Assembly (NCBI RefSeq): GCF_030035675.1
Contig: NC_084489.1
Span: 18,327,001 to 18,391,000 of the forward strand
DNA length: 64,000 nucleotides
Direction: 5' to 3'
Origin: Rhineura floridana
Taxonomy: Eukaryota > Chordata > Lepidosauria > Squamata > Rhineuridae
Below are positions 32,306 through 44,815 of the stretch, one piece after another. The position numbers and the translations under genes were made by a program. The notes beneath the pieces were generated by a model. That model was given only the letters and a program-made list of their open reading frames with translations. It was not told where the DNA came from and did no database searches. Each line of letters starts with the position of its first letter. Position 1 is the stretch's first letter.

Positions 32306-34669
32306 TAAAATGTTTACTTTCTCAAATCCTCAATTGAAATGCCCCCCCTTTTTTTAGTAAATTGAATAAAGGGGATTGCTTCTCTTAAGTGAGAGAGCTC
32401 AATCAAGAGTTTAGTAAACAAAGCCACCACTCACTGTAGCTGGAAAGGCAGCCTTGGCTATTTTCTTTTTCAGCAGTGTAGCAATCTGGAAAAAACAGAG
32501 CAACACTATATCATACTAACACCAAAATGGATGTTAAAATAAACCCTTTCAAATGCCTTCAGTATTTTATATCTATCTTTAAGTGGCCTACTGAGATTGT
32601 GCTTTCAGCTTCCATTTCTTATTGCTGGGAGAAAATATGAGCTACAGCCTGAAAATGCAAAACATTTGCTATTTTTGGGTGCCAAGCGGAAAGAAAAACT
32701 GTTGAGCTTCTTTTACATTAGGTTTGGGGTTGAGAGACTTTTTGTATGAGCAGCCTAATGATTTACTTTACAATCTCAGTCCCTCTTACTGGCTGCTGGT
32801 GATGGGATCAGTGTTGTTACCCAATGCTCTGGAGTCCAAGGGCAACTGGCAGTTGAAACAAAGGAGCATGGAATAGCTGGCTGATCGGTCTTATCTAAAA
32901 CGGTGGCCTTTCCCAACCTAGTCCTCTCCAGATGTTTTGAACTACTATCCCCCTGCCCCCAGCAATGTACAGCTTGGGCATGGATTTTTTTTAATGGTGC
33001 AAGGAAGGGAATGAGCTCAGGTTTCAGGTACCATCCTATAGATGCCTGTTACAGTAGCTGGATTGTCTTCCCTATTGAGAAAGACATTGTACAACTCCAG
33101 TTGCTGGGGCTAATACTGTATTCAGTTTGTCAGAAACTGGAGGTCTCAGGCTGAGTGCTGATAAATGAATACAGTATTCCTCTTCAGGAGCGTTTGCCAG
33201 CTGTCACATCATTTGGCTAGTTTGGTTGTGGTTCTGCAGTCTTGCTGCAAGGCCTACGTTTAGTGCGAGGACTCCTAGTGGTCCAAGATAATTAAAATTC
33301 AGATAATGAGAAGTCTATCATTCCCTCTAACAGCAGCCTTAGGAGGTTGATTGCCTATCAGTTTGGAAGTGAAAAGGGCCCACACCAAGAATTCTGCATA
33401 CTCCAGAAGTATATACATTGTAAATTAAAAGGGAAAAAAACCCAAATCAACAGCCTGACAAGCAATATACAGAATGTGGAAGCGATGGTTGAAGGAGGGA
33501 GAGAAAAGAAAAGGAAAGTAGAGCGGGGAAGAAAAAGGAAGTCTCTTGAAAGAGGATCAGATCAGTCTAAAAAGCTCTCTACTATGTATGGATATTTCAT
33601 GGGCTGAGGACACACTTTTGCATTACCACGTTCAGATCATCTCCATCATCTCCCCTTTACCCCCCCCCGCCAGCCTGCCTAGATAGAGAACAGCCCATAG
33701 AAAACAAGGGAGAAACAAAAGATATATCGAAAGTGTGACTGGATGAGCACTTCAGTAGTAGCATGCTGACAGACACAGAAGGTAGCAGAAGCAAACACAG
33801 GAATCCTAGCTCCTTCTAACGGAAGTCGTGTTTCGCGTGAAATATATATTTGAGTTCTTAAAGACTTAAAAGAACAACGCGTCAGAAGAAAAGAGTACTC
33901 CATGTTGCGGGGGGGGCGGGAGAGAGAGAGAGAGACGGGAAATGCTCTTTGCTGTCCAGTTCTAGTCCTCCATTGATTTCTATGGGCACTCCTCACTTCC
34001 GCGTGGGGGAGGGCAAAAAAGGAACCCAAAGTGAACTCTGAAGTTAGATAGTATTCTTTACCTTTATATATCTACAGAGAAAACTTCAATTTTTAACCCG
34101 GAATCAGTTTAAGACTGTGAAATTGTGTGATACTACATTGTCTATCTCTGTGGTGACAGAAATAGGCTCTACCTCTGGCCATCCGGCTTCCTATGGACTG
34201 GCCGAATAAATTGAGAAGCGAAGTGAATTATCGGCAATATTTTGGTAATTTAGGGGGTTTAATCCCACCAGTATCTATCCTCGGCGTCTTAAATGATTCA
34301 AAAGTCGACTCCTGCTGTGCTTCAGGCGCGCGATGTAGGAGGCAAAGTGGAATTCTTAGTGGTAAGAAAACCCGGGTTGGTGTACCGCTTCTACGCGGGG
34401 TGTAATCCCAGTTTCGGGAATCGGGGAACAAGCGCGTTTTGGGAAGGCTAGTTGGGATTATATAATCCTGCAAATTTAAAGTCTTATTGATTTTGTTGAA
34501 CTTGAGTTGAAGTATTTCGGCTGCCATCCTGTGGCACGCTTTTTCTGGGAGCCAAGATTCGGTAGGATTTTTTCTGCGCAAATTCCTAAAGTGGGGCTGC
34601 CGGTGAGTATTGTTCCTTTATAAATTCTCCACTGGGCCTCCGCTGAGGTAGAAGGGCATTAGAATTCCA
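32306..34669. other. Intergenic, no gene seen
   Basis: A MITE piece ('tccagatgttttgaactact') lies at about 32905-32960, and a G-run followed by (GA)n at 33906-33937. Open frames at 33347-33607 and 34228-34581 have no recognisable domain. No exon is supported. Confidence 0.4.
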
Positions 34670-34671
34670 AA

Positions 34672-34995
34672 TATAAGAACGTAAGAAGAGCCTGGTGGAT
34701 TAAGCCAGTGGCCCATCTAGTCCGTGGCCAACCAGTTGCCTTGGGGAAGCCCGCAAGCAGGATGTGAGCGCCAAGAGCACTCTCCCCTCCTGTGCAATTG
34801 GTATTCAGAAACATACTGCCTCCGACCCTGAAGGGACAGCCTAGCCATCGTGGCTGGTAGCCACTGACAGCCTTTTCCTCCATAAATTTGTCTAATCTTC
34901 TTTTAAATCAAGCCAAGTTGGTGGCCCTCACTGCCTCTTGCAGGAGTGAATTCCATAGTTTAACTATGTGCCGTGTGAAGACAATATATTTTGCC
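34672..34995 (-). repeat. CR1-like interspersed repeat, reverse orientation
   Basis: The plus-strand pieces 'ttaagccagtggcccatcta', 'gggaagcccgcaagcaggat', 'aagagcactctcccctcctg' and 'gaattccatagtttaactat' form the longest copy of the family also seen at 16640-16890, 35570-35860 and 61660-61830. Confidence 0.75.
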
Positions 34996-35189
34996 TCTAG
35001 AGTTGGGATATTTGTAGAAACGGGGTTCCTATCTAGAAATGGAATTTGTTTATTTAAAATGGCTTAAACACGCCTTTTCGTTATTGTGATACTCGTGCCA
35101 GGCGGCATATCAGCGTGTGGCGCATGTATGGAAAGGGTGTCAAGGGTGTCATTGTAGTTCTTTCTCCCTTCACGTGGCCTGGTGACTCC

Positions 35190-35468
35190 CTCCTTTTGAT
35201 TGGCCAGGTGGCGGAGGCGAGCCTCTGATGCGCCCGGATGGATGGAAGCTGCGTGGAATGTCCGCACACCGGCGAGATCCGAAGTGGAGTTGAGAAGTTG
35301 GTTGGGAGCGGCGGAAAAGGGCTCCCTGCGAAGGGGGTGTGTGCGGTGGTCCGTCGAGTCGCTCGATCTTTCCTTTCTTTTCGGCAAGCCAAGTGGGGGC
35401 GCCTGGAGGCTGGAAGAAGGAAGGGCTGATGTCTTGTAGCCCCATGCTCTGCATGTTGACTCTTCCAT
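35190..35468 (+). promoter_or_regulatory. SLC25A38: Probable SLC25A38 promoter and noncoding exon 1
   Basis: This is a CpG-containing block with an inverted CCAAT box (attgg near 35199) and no TATA. A good splice donor, CCAT|GTAAGT, is at 35468/35469. Joined to the acceptor at 37990, the exon would end in 'tga ctc ttc cat' in the reading frame, so it cannot add residues upstream of the Met at 37990 from this donor. It is therefore best read as a 5' UTR exon. Human SLC25A38 has about 23 extra N-terminal residues coded in exon 1; another exon or donor could supply them here. Inferred from position and splice site only. Confidence 0.5.
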
Positions 35469-35569
35469 GTAAGTGTGGAGGATTGTAGTCATAGCTCGGC
35501 GGGGGATTTGCCCGGCCTCCGGAAGAGGTAGATTCGGGATAGTCTAAGGAAGCATTTTTTTCACACAGT

Positions 35570-35860
35570 GTAAATGGAATTTGCAACCGCAAGATGTGCT
35601 GATGGCCACTAATTTAAAAGAGATTAGACAATTTCATGGAGAGGAAGTCTATCAGTGGCTCCTGGTTAGATGGAAATATACTTCCTTGAGGATAAGATGC
35701 CTCTCGATACTAGTTGCTTGGTAACATTAGTGGGAGAGTGCTGTTGCACCCACATCCTGCGTTTGATGGGTTCCCACAGACATTAAACTGGACAATGAGA
35801 GAATTGGGATGTTGGCCTAGATAGGCTTTTGGTCTGATCCAGCAGGACTTTATGCTTTTA
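35570..35860 (+). repeat. CR1-like interspersed repeat
   Basis: The stretch 'agtgctgttgcacccacatc', 'gggttcccacagacatt' and 'tggcctagataggcttttgg' is the same family as 16640-16890 and lies in the probable first intron of SLC25A38. Confidence 0.6.
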
Positions 35861-36499
35861 AGAGTTACAGAGTGGAGAGCTAACAGTCAGTGTTTGGCAC
35901 TTAGCTGTTCAGATGCTGCTTAATTGCAGGCAAGTGGTCTCATTTCAAAGCCAGTGTTGCTGTATTCCCAGGGATGCTACAATGGGAATGTTGACACTTT
36001 CAATGGATGCATTGGGTCCAGGATGTTGTGTGTTCTTCCCTTGATCAATTTCTGAAGTGACAGGTCCACAACTTGAGAACAGTCTGTATTTTGTGAGAAG
36101 CGTGATGGCTGAAAATATGAATGATTCTGGGCCCCAAAAACTGTAGAGGAAATCTTGAAGTCCTAGCCATGTTCCAGCCAAAATTAAGCACTTCTGAAGC
36201 CCCAAGGGAGTAAAGCACTTGCTTAAATATCTCAAGTTGAAATTAGACACAAGCCTGTCAAAAGCAGCATTTATCATATAATCAACTGCACAATCCTACA
36301 CATTTTTCTTGGAAGTAAGTCCCACCTTGTTCAGTGGAACTACCCCATAGTGAGAGTGTTTGAAACTGCAATAATAATTGGATATACCACTTATTCCTGT
36401 GCAGATTAATATATAAATCTAAAATCCCATGGGTTTGCATTGTGGAGTGTTTAAGTTGCTGATTCATGATGGCAACAGTAAAATAATTTTTGTTCATGC

Positions 36500-37290
36500 G
36501 AATTTTAGACTGTACTTATCTAGGAGTAAGCCTCATTAAATACAGTGGTGCTTACTTCTAATAATAATAATAATAATAATTTAATTTGTGGGTCGCCTAT
36601 CTGGCCAATGGCCACTCTAGGCGACGTACAATTTAACAACAATACATTACATCATAATAAAATACATCATAAAATACAATATAACAATAAAACAATAAAA
36701 CAGTTCCAGTACAGAGTAGTAGGCTATTCGTCGTAAAAATTTAACCCTCCCCGTAAGTCCCAAAGGCCTGTCTGAAGAGCCAGGTCTTCAAAGCTCAGGG
36801 AAGGGGCATGTCGAAGGTCATACAGGAGGGAGTTCCAGAGAGTGGGGGCCGCCACTGAAAATGCCCTCTCTCTTGTCCCCGCCAACCTAGCTGTTTTAGT
36901 TGGCGGGATTGAAAGAAGGTCCTGTGTGGCTGATCTTGTTGGGCGGCATGGTTGGTGGCGCTGGAGGCGCTCCATCAAATAAACTGGGCCGAGACCGTAT
37001 AGGGATTTAAAGGTTAATACCAACACCTTGAATTGGGCCAGGAAAATAACTGGAAGCCAGTGTAGGTCGAACAACACTGGGGTGATATGTTCCCGGCGGC
37101 GACAGTTTGTAAGTAGTCGAGCCGCAGCATTTTGTATAAGTTGTAATTTCCGGACCGTTTTCAAGGGTAACCCCACGTAGAGCGCATTACAGTAATCCAA
37201 CCGAGAGGTGACCAGGGCATGTACCACCAGTGGGAGCTGATGAGCAGGAAGGTAACATGTCTAAGCAAACATGCATAGGATTGCACTGTC
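36500..37290. repeat. Short squamate repeat split by an L2 insertion
   Basis: The left half (about 36505-36558, 'acagtggtgcttacttct') and right half (about 37253-37290, 'aagcaaacatgcataggatt') together make one copy of the short squamate-type repeat. They are separated by the L2-type LINE at 36560-37245. Confidence 0.6.
36560..37245 (-). mobile_element. L2-type LINE, 5'-truncated, with open C-terminal frame
   Basis: The minus strand codes an uninterrupted 167-residue stretch of ORF2 C-terminus: 'SRLDYCNALYVGLPL', 'LQLIQNAAARLL', 'HWLPV', 'FKSLYGLGPVYL' and 'LWNSLL', the signature after the reverse transcriptase in L2-like LINEs. The 3' end carries 'ccactctaggcgacgtacaa' (plus strand) and a (TAA)n tail. 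The open frame and clear tail suggest it is fairly young. It is truncated just upstream of SRLDY. Confidence 0.85.
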
Positions 37291-37474
37291 AGTGTACTAA
37301 TGATGAGAAATAACATGCTGATGTATCCAGAAGATACACTATGTGTGTTAAACAAGCATTATATTTTGTGGAGTTTCACATGATCCTGAGATGCTCATTC
37401 AATTATGGTGATTATATAACTGAATGCTTCCATATAAGTGGCTACACTCATGAGAAATTTATTGCAAGGTAAAC

Positions 37475-37700
37475 TATTCCATAAGAAAATGGTATTTTGA
37501 ACAAACATGAGGAAGAACTTTCTGGTAGTACAAGCTGTCTGACAGTGGAAAAGACTGTCTTGGAAAGTGGTAGACACTGCTTAGGTGAGATTGGGCTGAT
37601 GGCTACCTATAAGAGATGTTGTAGTTATGGATTTCCTGAATTGGCAGGGGGCTGGACTAGATGACCTCTGAGATCTCTTCTGATTTTATAATTCTTAAGT
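37475..37700 (+). repeat. CR1 LINE 3' end
   Basis: The pieces 'atgaggaagaactttctggt', 'ggcagggggctggactagat' and 'gacctctgagatctcttctg' match the common CR1 3' end. It lies in the probable first intron of SLC25A38, 290 bases before the first coding exon. Confidence 0.8.
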
Positions 37701-37989
37701 AGTTGAAGGCATACACAATTGTTACAAGACTTCCAGCTAGCTTAAATATGTGTTCTGATATAAGAGAGACTTCAGGACATTGGTGTCAAATGAACAAATT
37801 GTCACTTGTTTGTAATTTGACTGATACAATTTATGAAAGCAAGTCCTAAATTATACATTTTAAAAATCCTTTGTGGAGAGGGAAGTCTATGATGTGATTG
37901 CTTAGGGAGCTGTGTTATGTTAGTTTTCTGGGATGATGCATGCTGTTTAGAGGTGCTTTTTTTTAACATTGTACTGTTTTTGTTTGAAG

Positions 37990-40900
37990 ATGCACCCTGT
38001 GCTGAAAGCCTTTGTTTGTGGTTCCATCAGTGGGACCTGCTCTACTCTGCTATTCCAGCCTCTAGACCTGCTTAAAACCCGGCTGCAGACCCTGCAACCA
38101 TGTGTCAATGGGTGAGTATTTGACATTTCGATAAGAGACTCTTATGCTCTTGGTGTTGAAGCTTTGGATTGGAGACATAGCGGGGACAAGAGAGAGTGAG
38201 AAGTGTTTGGCAATAGGGCAGGAAAGGTCTTCTGAAATGCATCTATATGGTGTTACCAGCTGGTAGATAACTTGGATAATCTATATTTCTTCCAAATGGG
38301 GAAAACTGATTTTGGGCTGTGTCTGTGTAGTTACCTTGGTTCACAATGAGAGTACTAATAGCAAAGAAAAAACATCCTTATTGTATGTCTGATCCAGTCC
38401 TGTTCTGAGGCACTGATATAGCTAGAGGTGTCTTGGATAATCTTTACAGAAAGTCCTAAAAAGTGGTGATGCCTTCAGACATTCCAATTCAAACAGCAGT
38501 TACTCTAGAGATCATGAATTATACATGCCAGAGTAGTGTCTTTATCTTTTCACATAGTGATGTCATTAACTATAGTGTTGGCTGTCAATAGATAAGAAGT
38601 GTGGGATTCAATTCTCTTTGTGCATTGAAAGGAAATGGGATAACTTTTTTAGGAGGAAAAAAGGCTTGGTCTTTGGTGATTCTAAATGCTGAAACCTGTG
38701 ATTTGGCCACGGCAAGAAGGAAAGGATTATGCTGTGGTGTTTTGCACCTGTTCCTATTAGTGAACTGTTGTGATCTGCTTGCCTGTTTTTAATATCTGAT
38801 ATGGTTTTCCTTCTAGGTCAGGCCATGTTGGCATGGTAACTCTGCTCTTTAAGGTTGTTCGCACAGAAAGTATATTGGGGCTGTGGAAGGGCGTTTCTCC
38901 TGTAAGTTGCCTAACAAACGGTGTGTTTCTTCTGGGTTTGTTGGAATGAACTTAATTTGTTGTGTCTGAGGTGCACACCCCATTAACAGAAATCTTAATC
39001 ATTGCCATCTAAAGCAAATGGTTCAGCGACAGGCATGTACAACATGCACAACATATTTGACAATGTTTGTGATTATTTTCGTTCTCAGAAGTTGTGATCC
39101 TTGAAATAGGCTGCATAGTCTGTTGCATAGAACGGGAAAAGAGTTCTGTCTGAATGTCGCAGGAGGACCTTGTGGGGTGTACCAGTGGTCATTTAATGTG
39201 GCACAGAAACCTGTTGTTAGTCAGCAGCACGCCTTTCAGATGCAGCTAATTCCCCAAAGTTGAGGGTGTTTATCAGTCATGCAGCCCCTGGCCATTTTAC
39301 TATCCCCCTTAAATTATAATCTGGTGATAATGGTGCCTATTAATTCATAAAGCATGGGAGCACCTCTTCCTACTCTTTGCACCTCTTTATAAGGGCCATT
39401 TACTGCTGCCCGTCTGAAGCTTAGTGTGCTTTCTGTGCTGCCCCAATGCTAAAGTTCTGTGCTGTTTTTCTCTTTTCCACTGCCTGCTCCCCTCTTCCCC
39501 TGTGCACCCTTTGCCCTGTGGGAAAGGATAGGTGAGGATATTTGTCCATTTCATAGATTTATAACCTGCTTTGTAAGGGGCATTCTTCACAAAGTGGCTT
39601 GCAAATTACACATCAAAACATCACCAATACAATATAATTTAAAACAATATAGAACATCTTCATACTATACTGAAGCCAGCATAAAAGCAACAAATTGCCC
39701 AGGATAACCTGAATATACAGAACAAGACCACAACACCTTTTGTACAGCTCAGTTTACAAGTAGCCACTGAAGGCCGTGACTGAAAGGTACTGTAGATCTT
39801 CCAGGCCCATTTAAAACTATTGAGGGATGGGGCTTGCCTAATTTCATGTAGGATTGACAATTGTAGGGCCACCATTGAGAAGGCCCTGTTTGTATGCCAT
39901 CAACCTACTTGTTTTTGTAGGCAGGCACCTAAGTGGGACATCTGAAGCAGACCTTAAGGCATCAGCAGATTGAGATGAGTGTGGGTGGTTTTTTACATGC
40001 ATGTTCTCTTTTCTGGAAAATGTAGTCTCATATACCAACCTGCCTGCCTTGAATTGTGGGCCTCTCCATGATATATACATGACACATCGCTTGAAAAAAG
40101 AGAGAAATTATAAAATTTCCATTGGAAGCTCTCATTTAGATATTTGTTCTCTCCCCCCCCATCCCCCATCATTTCTTCATAGTCCTTTGCAAGATGTATC
40201 CCAGGAGTGGGGATTTACTTCAGTACCTTTTATATGATAAAACAGCGCTTTCTGCTGGATCGTTCCCCTACAGCCCTGGAGTCTGTTTTCTTGGGCGGAA
40301 CCTCACGTACCATAGCTGTTGTTTGCATGTTGCCTATCACTGTGGTGAAAACACGGTATGAGGTGAGTTTTCTAAAAACAACCTGGAGAATGTTTTGCTG
40401 TCCTGTCCCCTCAACTTATTCATAAAGGTGATTTCCTGCCCTTGAAATATGCAGCATAAGTCTTTGCTTGCTTGTGTTGTAGGCATGCGGTTTCACTTCT
40501 GTATTCGATTTGCAGAGTGGAAGGTACGGCTATGAAAGCATACACGGAGCACTGAGAAATATTTACCGGTCAGAAGGTATCCAGGGCTTGTTTAGTGGCC
40601 TGACAGCAACACTCCTACGTGATGCGCCTTTCTCCGGCATCTATTTGATGTTTTACACACAAACCAAAAAGATTGCACCATATGGTAAGAGTGGTTGTAA
40701 TGCTGCCATCACAGTTTGCTGTTCCTGTAATGCGAATTGCAGAGCTTAGATAAAGTGCATCAGCCTTTTTTCCAATAGGATCAAGATGAGGCTTTGTAAG
40801 ATTTCTTTACCTGGTAGACCAAAGAACAAGCTGCATGGGTGGGGGTGGGTGGGTGGACGGCAGACAGGATGCATTTCAATATATGTAGCAAAGATTTTGC

Positions 40901-43900
40901 ATGGAGAAAATTTGCCAAACCCCTTTCACTATTGATGTACATAATTACAGATGGTTGCAGTGTGAGGTGTGGCAGAGTTTTTTTTTCCTTTGCTTAAGTT
41001 GTTGCCTTTTTGCAGCCTTACTCTGCAGGGGGGAAACTCCAAAAGCAAACTCAGTAATATAATCTGCTGAGTAATCTGTTTAGTCAGCTGTCTAGATTTT
41101 GCCAGATTAGAGATGAGCACTGAAAGGTCCAGAAAGCTACAGCAGAACACATACCTGAGTCAGCAATAGGATGATGTCACAATGAAGTCGAATGTCATTG
41201 GAGCTGGCATTACAGACACCTCTTATCTTATTTACATGCATGTTGTAATAGTACTGTGACTAACCCTCAACACTAGTTAGTATTTATTTGAAATATCAGA
41301 GTGAGCTTGGAGGTGTGCTTCAAGGAAACTATGCTCAAACTGGAAAAGATTAAGCGCATAAAGGAAGGCACACGGCAATGGGTGGGAGGAATAGGCTAAG
41401 TTTTGCTTGGGTAAAGGGAGTGTTGCGGTTTTGTGTAAGGGACATAATGGGAGAGGAATGCTGCTTTGTTTTCCTTTCTCACTAGAAGTGGGGCAAGAAG
41501 TTGTGAATTTAGGATGGGGCTAGACTTTCCATTGGGGAAATAGGACAGGTTACCTAAGGAAACCTCCTTTATATTAGGGTACTTTTTAAGTAGAGTAAGT
41601 GTCTGCAATTGAGGTTTTGAAATCATTAAGACAGATTTTATATAAGACTCCATGATCTTTTCTTTCTCCTAGCAAAAGCTAATTGTGAAATGGTTCTAGT
41701 TATTTGTTTGCTCTTTTCCAGACCAAGTGGATCCAGCACTTGCACCTTTAGTGAACTTTGGCTGTGGAATCTTTGCAGGGATTCTGGCATCGCTGGCTAC
41801 TCAGCCTGCTGATGTCATCAAAACACATGTACAGTTGTCATCTGAAAAATACCTTCAGACGCGCCAAGCAGTTGCCTTAATCTTTAGGGTAAGGCTGAGT
41901 TTGTTAATGAACTAATTACATTTTTCTCTTGTTCTTCTTTTCTAAGGAGGACTTTGACCCTGCAGCTTGTCCTTGTCTGTAGCCCCAACAGCCTTGTGGG
42001 TATTCTCCTACGAGAGCAACTCTCCTAGAAAATGGTCTTATACAGAATCTCACTGTTTGTATTGCTGTAGCTCAGTGTTGTTTCTGTACTGACTGGCAGT
42101 GGCTGTTCAGGGTTTCAAATAGATATCTTTCCCAGCCCTAACTGGAAATGCCAGGGATTGAATCTGGGGCCTTCTACTTGCAAAACACCTGCTCTTCTTC
42201 AGCCTCTCTCATTCACACATTGTGACCCTTTCTCAAGGCTCAAGCTTCCCCTTGCCCCCGGCCAATCTATAATTCAGCAAAATGTGAATTTTACAAACTC
42301 AGTATATCAGTGCTTCAAAGTTTCTGGTCTGGCACACTTTAGTCTGACTTTACAACGTTGTTTTTCTGTTGCAGAATTTTGAGAGCGTTATTTTGTCCGT
42401 GCATAGGCCTTCCCTGACATTTTCCTAGGAACCCCAGACCTAAAGAGGTTTCACATTACGTCGAGTCTGAAGGAGTACTTTGGCTCCTCAACTGGCAGAG
42501 GCAGAATGTAACTGGATGACCGATATAATTGCATGAGTTAGCTAAGTTACAAGATCCGGATGTACTGAGCTGTTGTTGGTTAGTTTTTTTTTATCACTCT
42601 TGGCTTGCTTTGAGGCAGAAAAAAATCTGTGGTAAGACTGCTCTGGGAACTAACGGTTGTAAACAATATCTTTGTCCTTTGGACACTAGATTAAAAGAAA
42701 AGAGAGAGATAACACATCCCTTCCCAAGGAATTTATTTGGGTGAGAAGTTCTTCTTTAAGCTGAGGTATTACTGAACGATGCATGGATCCCACTGTCCAC
42801 CAAACTGGATCTTTTATGGTTCCAGATGCACAAGTGCCTACTTGGAGTAGTTCCTAGTGTTGTTCAAAGAATACCTGTTGCACAGTTTCGTTTTGCTAGA
42901 TAGTCATGCTGATCAGCTGAACCCATACAAAATGCTTTCTTTGTTGCAAGAGAGAATTCATTAATTTCATTCATTGGCATTTGTGTCTAAGCTTTGTTGC
43001 ATGTGTCCATATGGCAAATGCTTACTCTTTTTTGTATGTGAGTATATGTTTGCTCCTTGTCCTACTTCATAAGTATATTTCACTTGGTTACATTGTGGCG
43101 CAGAAGCAATCCTATCCAGGTGAAGGGCTTGGGAGGAGGGCATAGGATAGGCTCACAGGATTGCTTGATTTCACTCGCAAATAAATACCCTTCCTTTCTT
43201 CTCTACTGGGCAGGATCATAATTAGATTGACCACTGTTAGCCCTGACTAAAATGCACGTGACTCAGCAACCTGGATTTTCTTTAAACACAGTTCTGAAAT
43301 AGAGTTTGAGTGTCCTGAGATGCATTTCATCCAGTTTTAACAAGAAATCTTTGGCAGAGGAGCGTGGAGGGGGGATTCCCCAATGCACAATCCTGTGAAC
43401 AGATACTTGAACCCAGGTAGCGAAGGACAAGCTGCAGGGCCAAAGTCCTGCCTCCTGAACCTAACACATGGTGTTGGAGATTATTATTGGCACACGTGGC
43501 TAAATGGAATCTTCACCAAATCTGACTGTGTGATTTAGAAGTTTGTCTTATTGTACTGGCTTGAGATGGAGGCTGTCTTCGCACATTTTTATTTACCTTA
43601 ACACAGTGGAAGGGAAGCAGTTTGAAACCAACAGTCTGGTTAAAATTTGAGTTGGGAATATACTTAACTGATTTTTTTTTAAGACACAAGGATTCTGTTG
43701 TTCAAAGCATGATTGGAACCATAGTCTCATTAAGAGTCTGTGTCCTCTGCTCCTCTCTCTAGAAATCAATCAAAAGCTTATTTAGACACACACATTTTAA
43801 CAGCTAGGAATGCTTAAAACCTCCATAGAGTCATCCCTAAACAATGGTGTATTGGTTGGGTTTACTTAGTGCCATGCATGGTTTTGGCCTTCAACACATA

Positions 43901-44815
43901 TTGGTTAAGTACCAGAAAAACTGTCTGTTGAAAGGCAAATATGCATGGTGATGAGATGCCTTTGCACATACAGGCTTTTTCTATGGCTACCATGCAGACA
44001 GGTAGCTATGTGAACCAGCTATAAGTCCCAGATAATTCCTGTTTCTTTCCTTTGGCCTTTTAGTTTGGTGTCTTATGAGTTCATATTAATTGTGTACAAA
44101 TGATAGCAAGCGCAGTACTCTTGGAAACATCTGATGGTGGTGGTAGAGCTTTAACGAGCATTCATATCTACGTCAAAAGCCCCCCCCCCCTTGGTGACAG
44201 CTGTAAAAGGTAATAAACATGTTCACCTATTTGGAAAGTATTGCTCATACTCTGAATAGGATTCATTTGCCCACAGTGATGCCTGACAAGCTAGGATTAA
44301 TTATGTGACCAGTCTAGAAAGCATTACCCTTAAGAGCTTTTAACACATAGCACTATGTAGTAATATTCACTATGTGATCCCTTACAAGCTAGTGCTTAAT
44401 TCCTAGGTAGCAAGGAGGGAAAATCTCTAGACAGGATAAAATACGTGTTGAAGTATCAGGAGGTAAGAGATATGGTGGCACTGACATTTTTGACTATTCA
44501 TACATACAGGTTTTTACATACATTTTACATACTTTTTTGTTTTAAACCGTACTTTTCAACCACCCTAACCTTTACTTTCTAATTAAAAATCAAAATTGGT
44601 GAACATTTGCTGCAGCCTTAGGGTGCTGTTTTCAAGAGTTTGAATGCTTAAGAGTAATGATGGTGCTTGTTTCTTTTTTCCCCCTTCTACAGGATTATGG
44701 GTTGGCTGGCTTCTTCCGTGGTGCCGTCCCAAGGGCCTTGCGGCGCACACTGATGGCAGCAGTGGCATGGACTGTATATGAACAGATGATGTATAAAATG
44801 GGCTTAAAATCCTGA
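37990..44815 (+). CDS. SLC25A38: Mitochondrial glycine transporter, SLC25 carrier family
   Basis: Six coding exons: 37990-38111, 38817-38901, 40183-40362, 40516-40684, 41722-41888 and 44693-44815. All junctions are GT-AG and the phases join, giving 281 residues ending in Lys-Ser, as in human (304). Three carrier repeats carry the signature P-x-D-x-x-K-x-R: PLDLLKTR (24-31), PITVVKTR (120-127, without the acid, as in human) and QPADVIKTH (213-221). Other matches are [14 protein letters not shown] near 10 and [10 protein letters not shown] near 255. In known species the protein brings glycine into mitochondria for 5-aminolevulinate and haem synthesis, and its loss causes sideroblastic anaemia. 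The start is the Met that opens the first coding exon; the human N-terminal extension is not found. Interspersed repeats fill introns 2 and 5. Confidence 0.95.
39540..39970 (-). repeat. L2-like LINE remnant in SLC25A38 intron 2
   Basis: The plus-strand pieces 'tcatagatttataacctgct', 'ggcttgcaaattacacatca' and 'gaaggccctgtttgtatgcc' resemble the 3' part of an L2-like LINE in reverse orientation. No frame is intact. Confidence 0.5.
41975..42190 (-). repeat. tRNA-derived SINE in SLC25A38 intron 5
   Basis: The pieces 'gtactgactggcagtggctg', 'cagggtttcaaatagatatc' and 'gggattgaatctggggcctt' match the same SINE family as 21833-21998. 'tgaatctggggcc' marks the B-box region on the minus strand. Confidence 0.65.
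42190..44690. other. SLC25A38 intron 5, no other gene seen
   Basis: Mostly unique intron sequence. A C-run lies at about 44181-44190. No exon or RNA is recognised. Confidence 0.5.

Noticed and set aside
34228-34581. 117-residue minus-strand frame as a gene
   Set aside because: No recognisable domain, no supporting splice sites, and AT/GC content like surrounding intergenic sequence.
35064-35592. Several 60-140-residue frames on both strands around 35.1-35.6 kb
   Set aside because: GC-rich block that is better explained as the promoter and noncoding first exon of SLC25A38; no domain, and the plus-strand frames stop before the donor.
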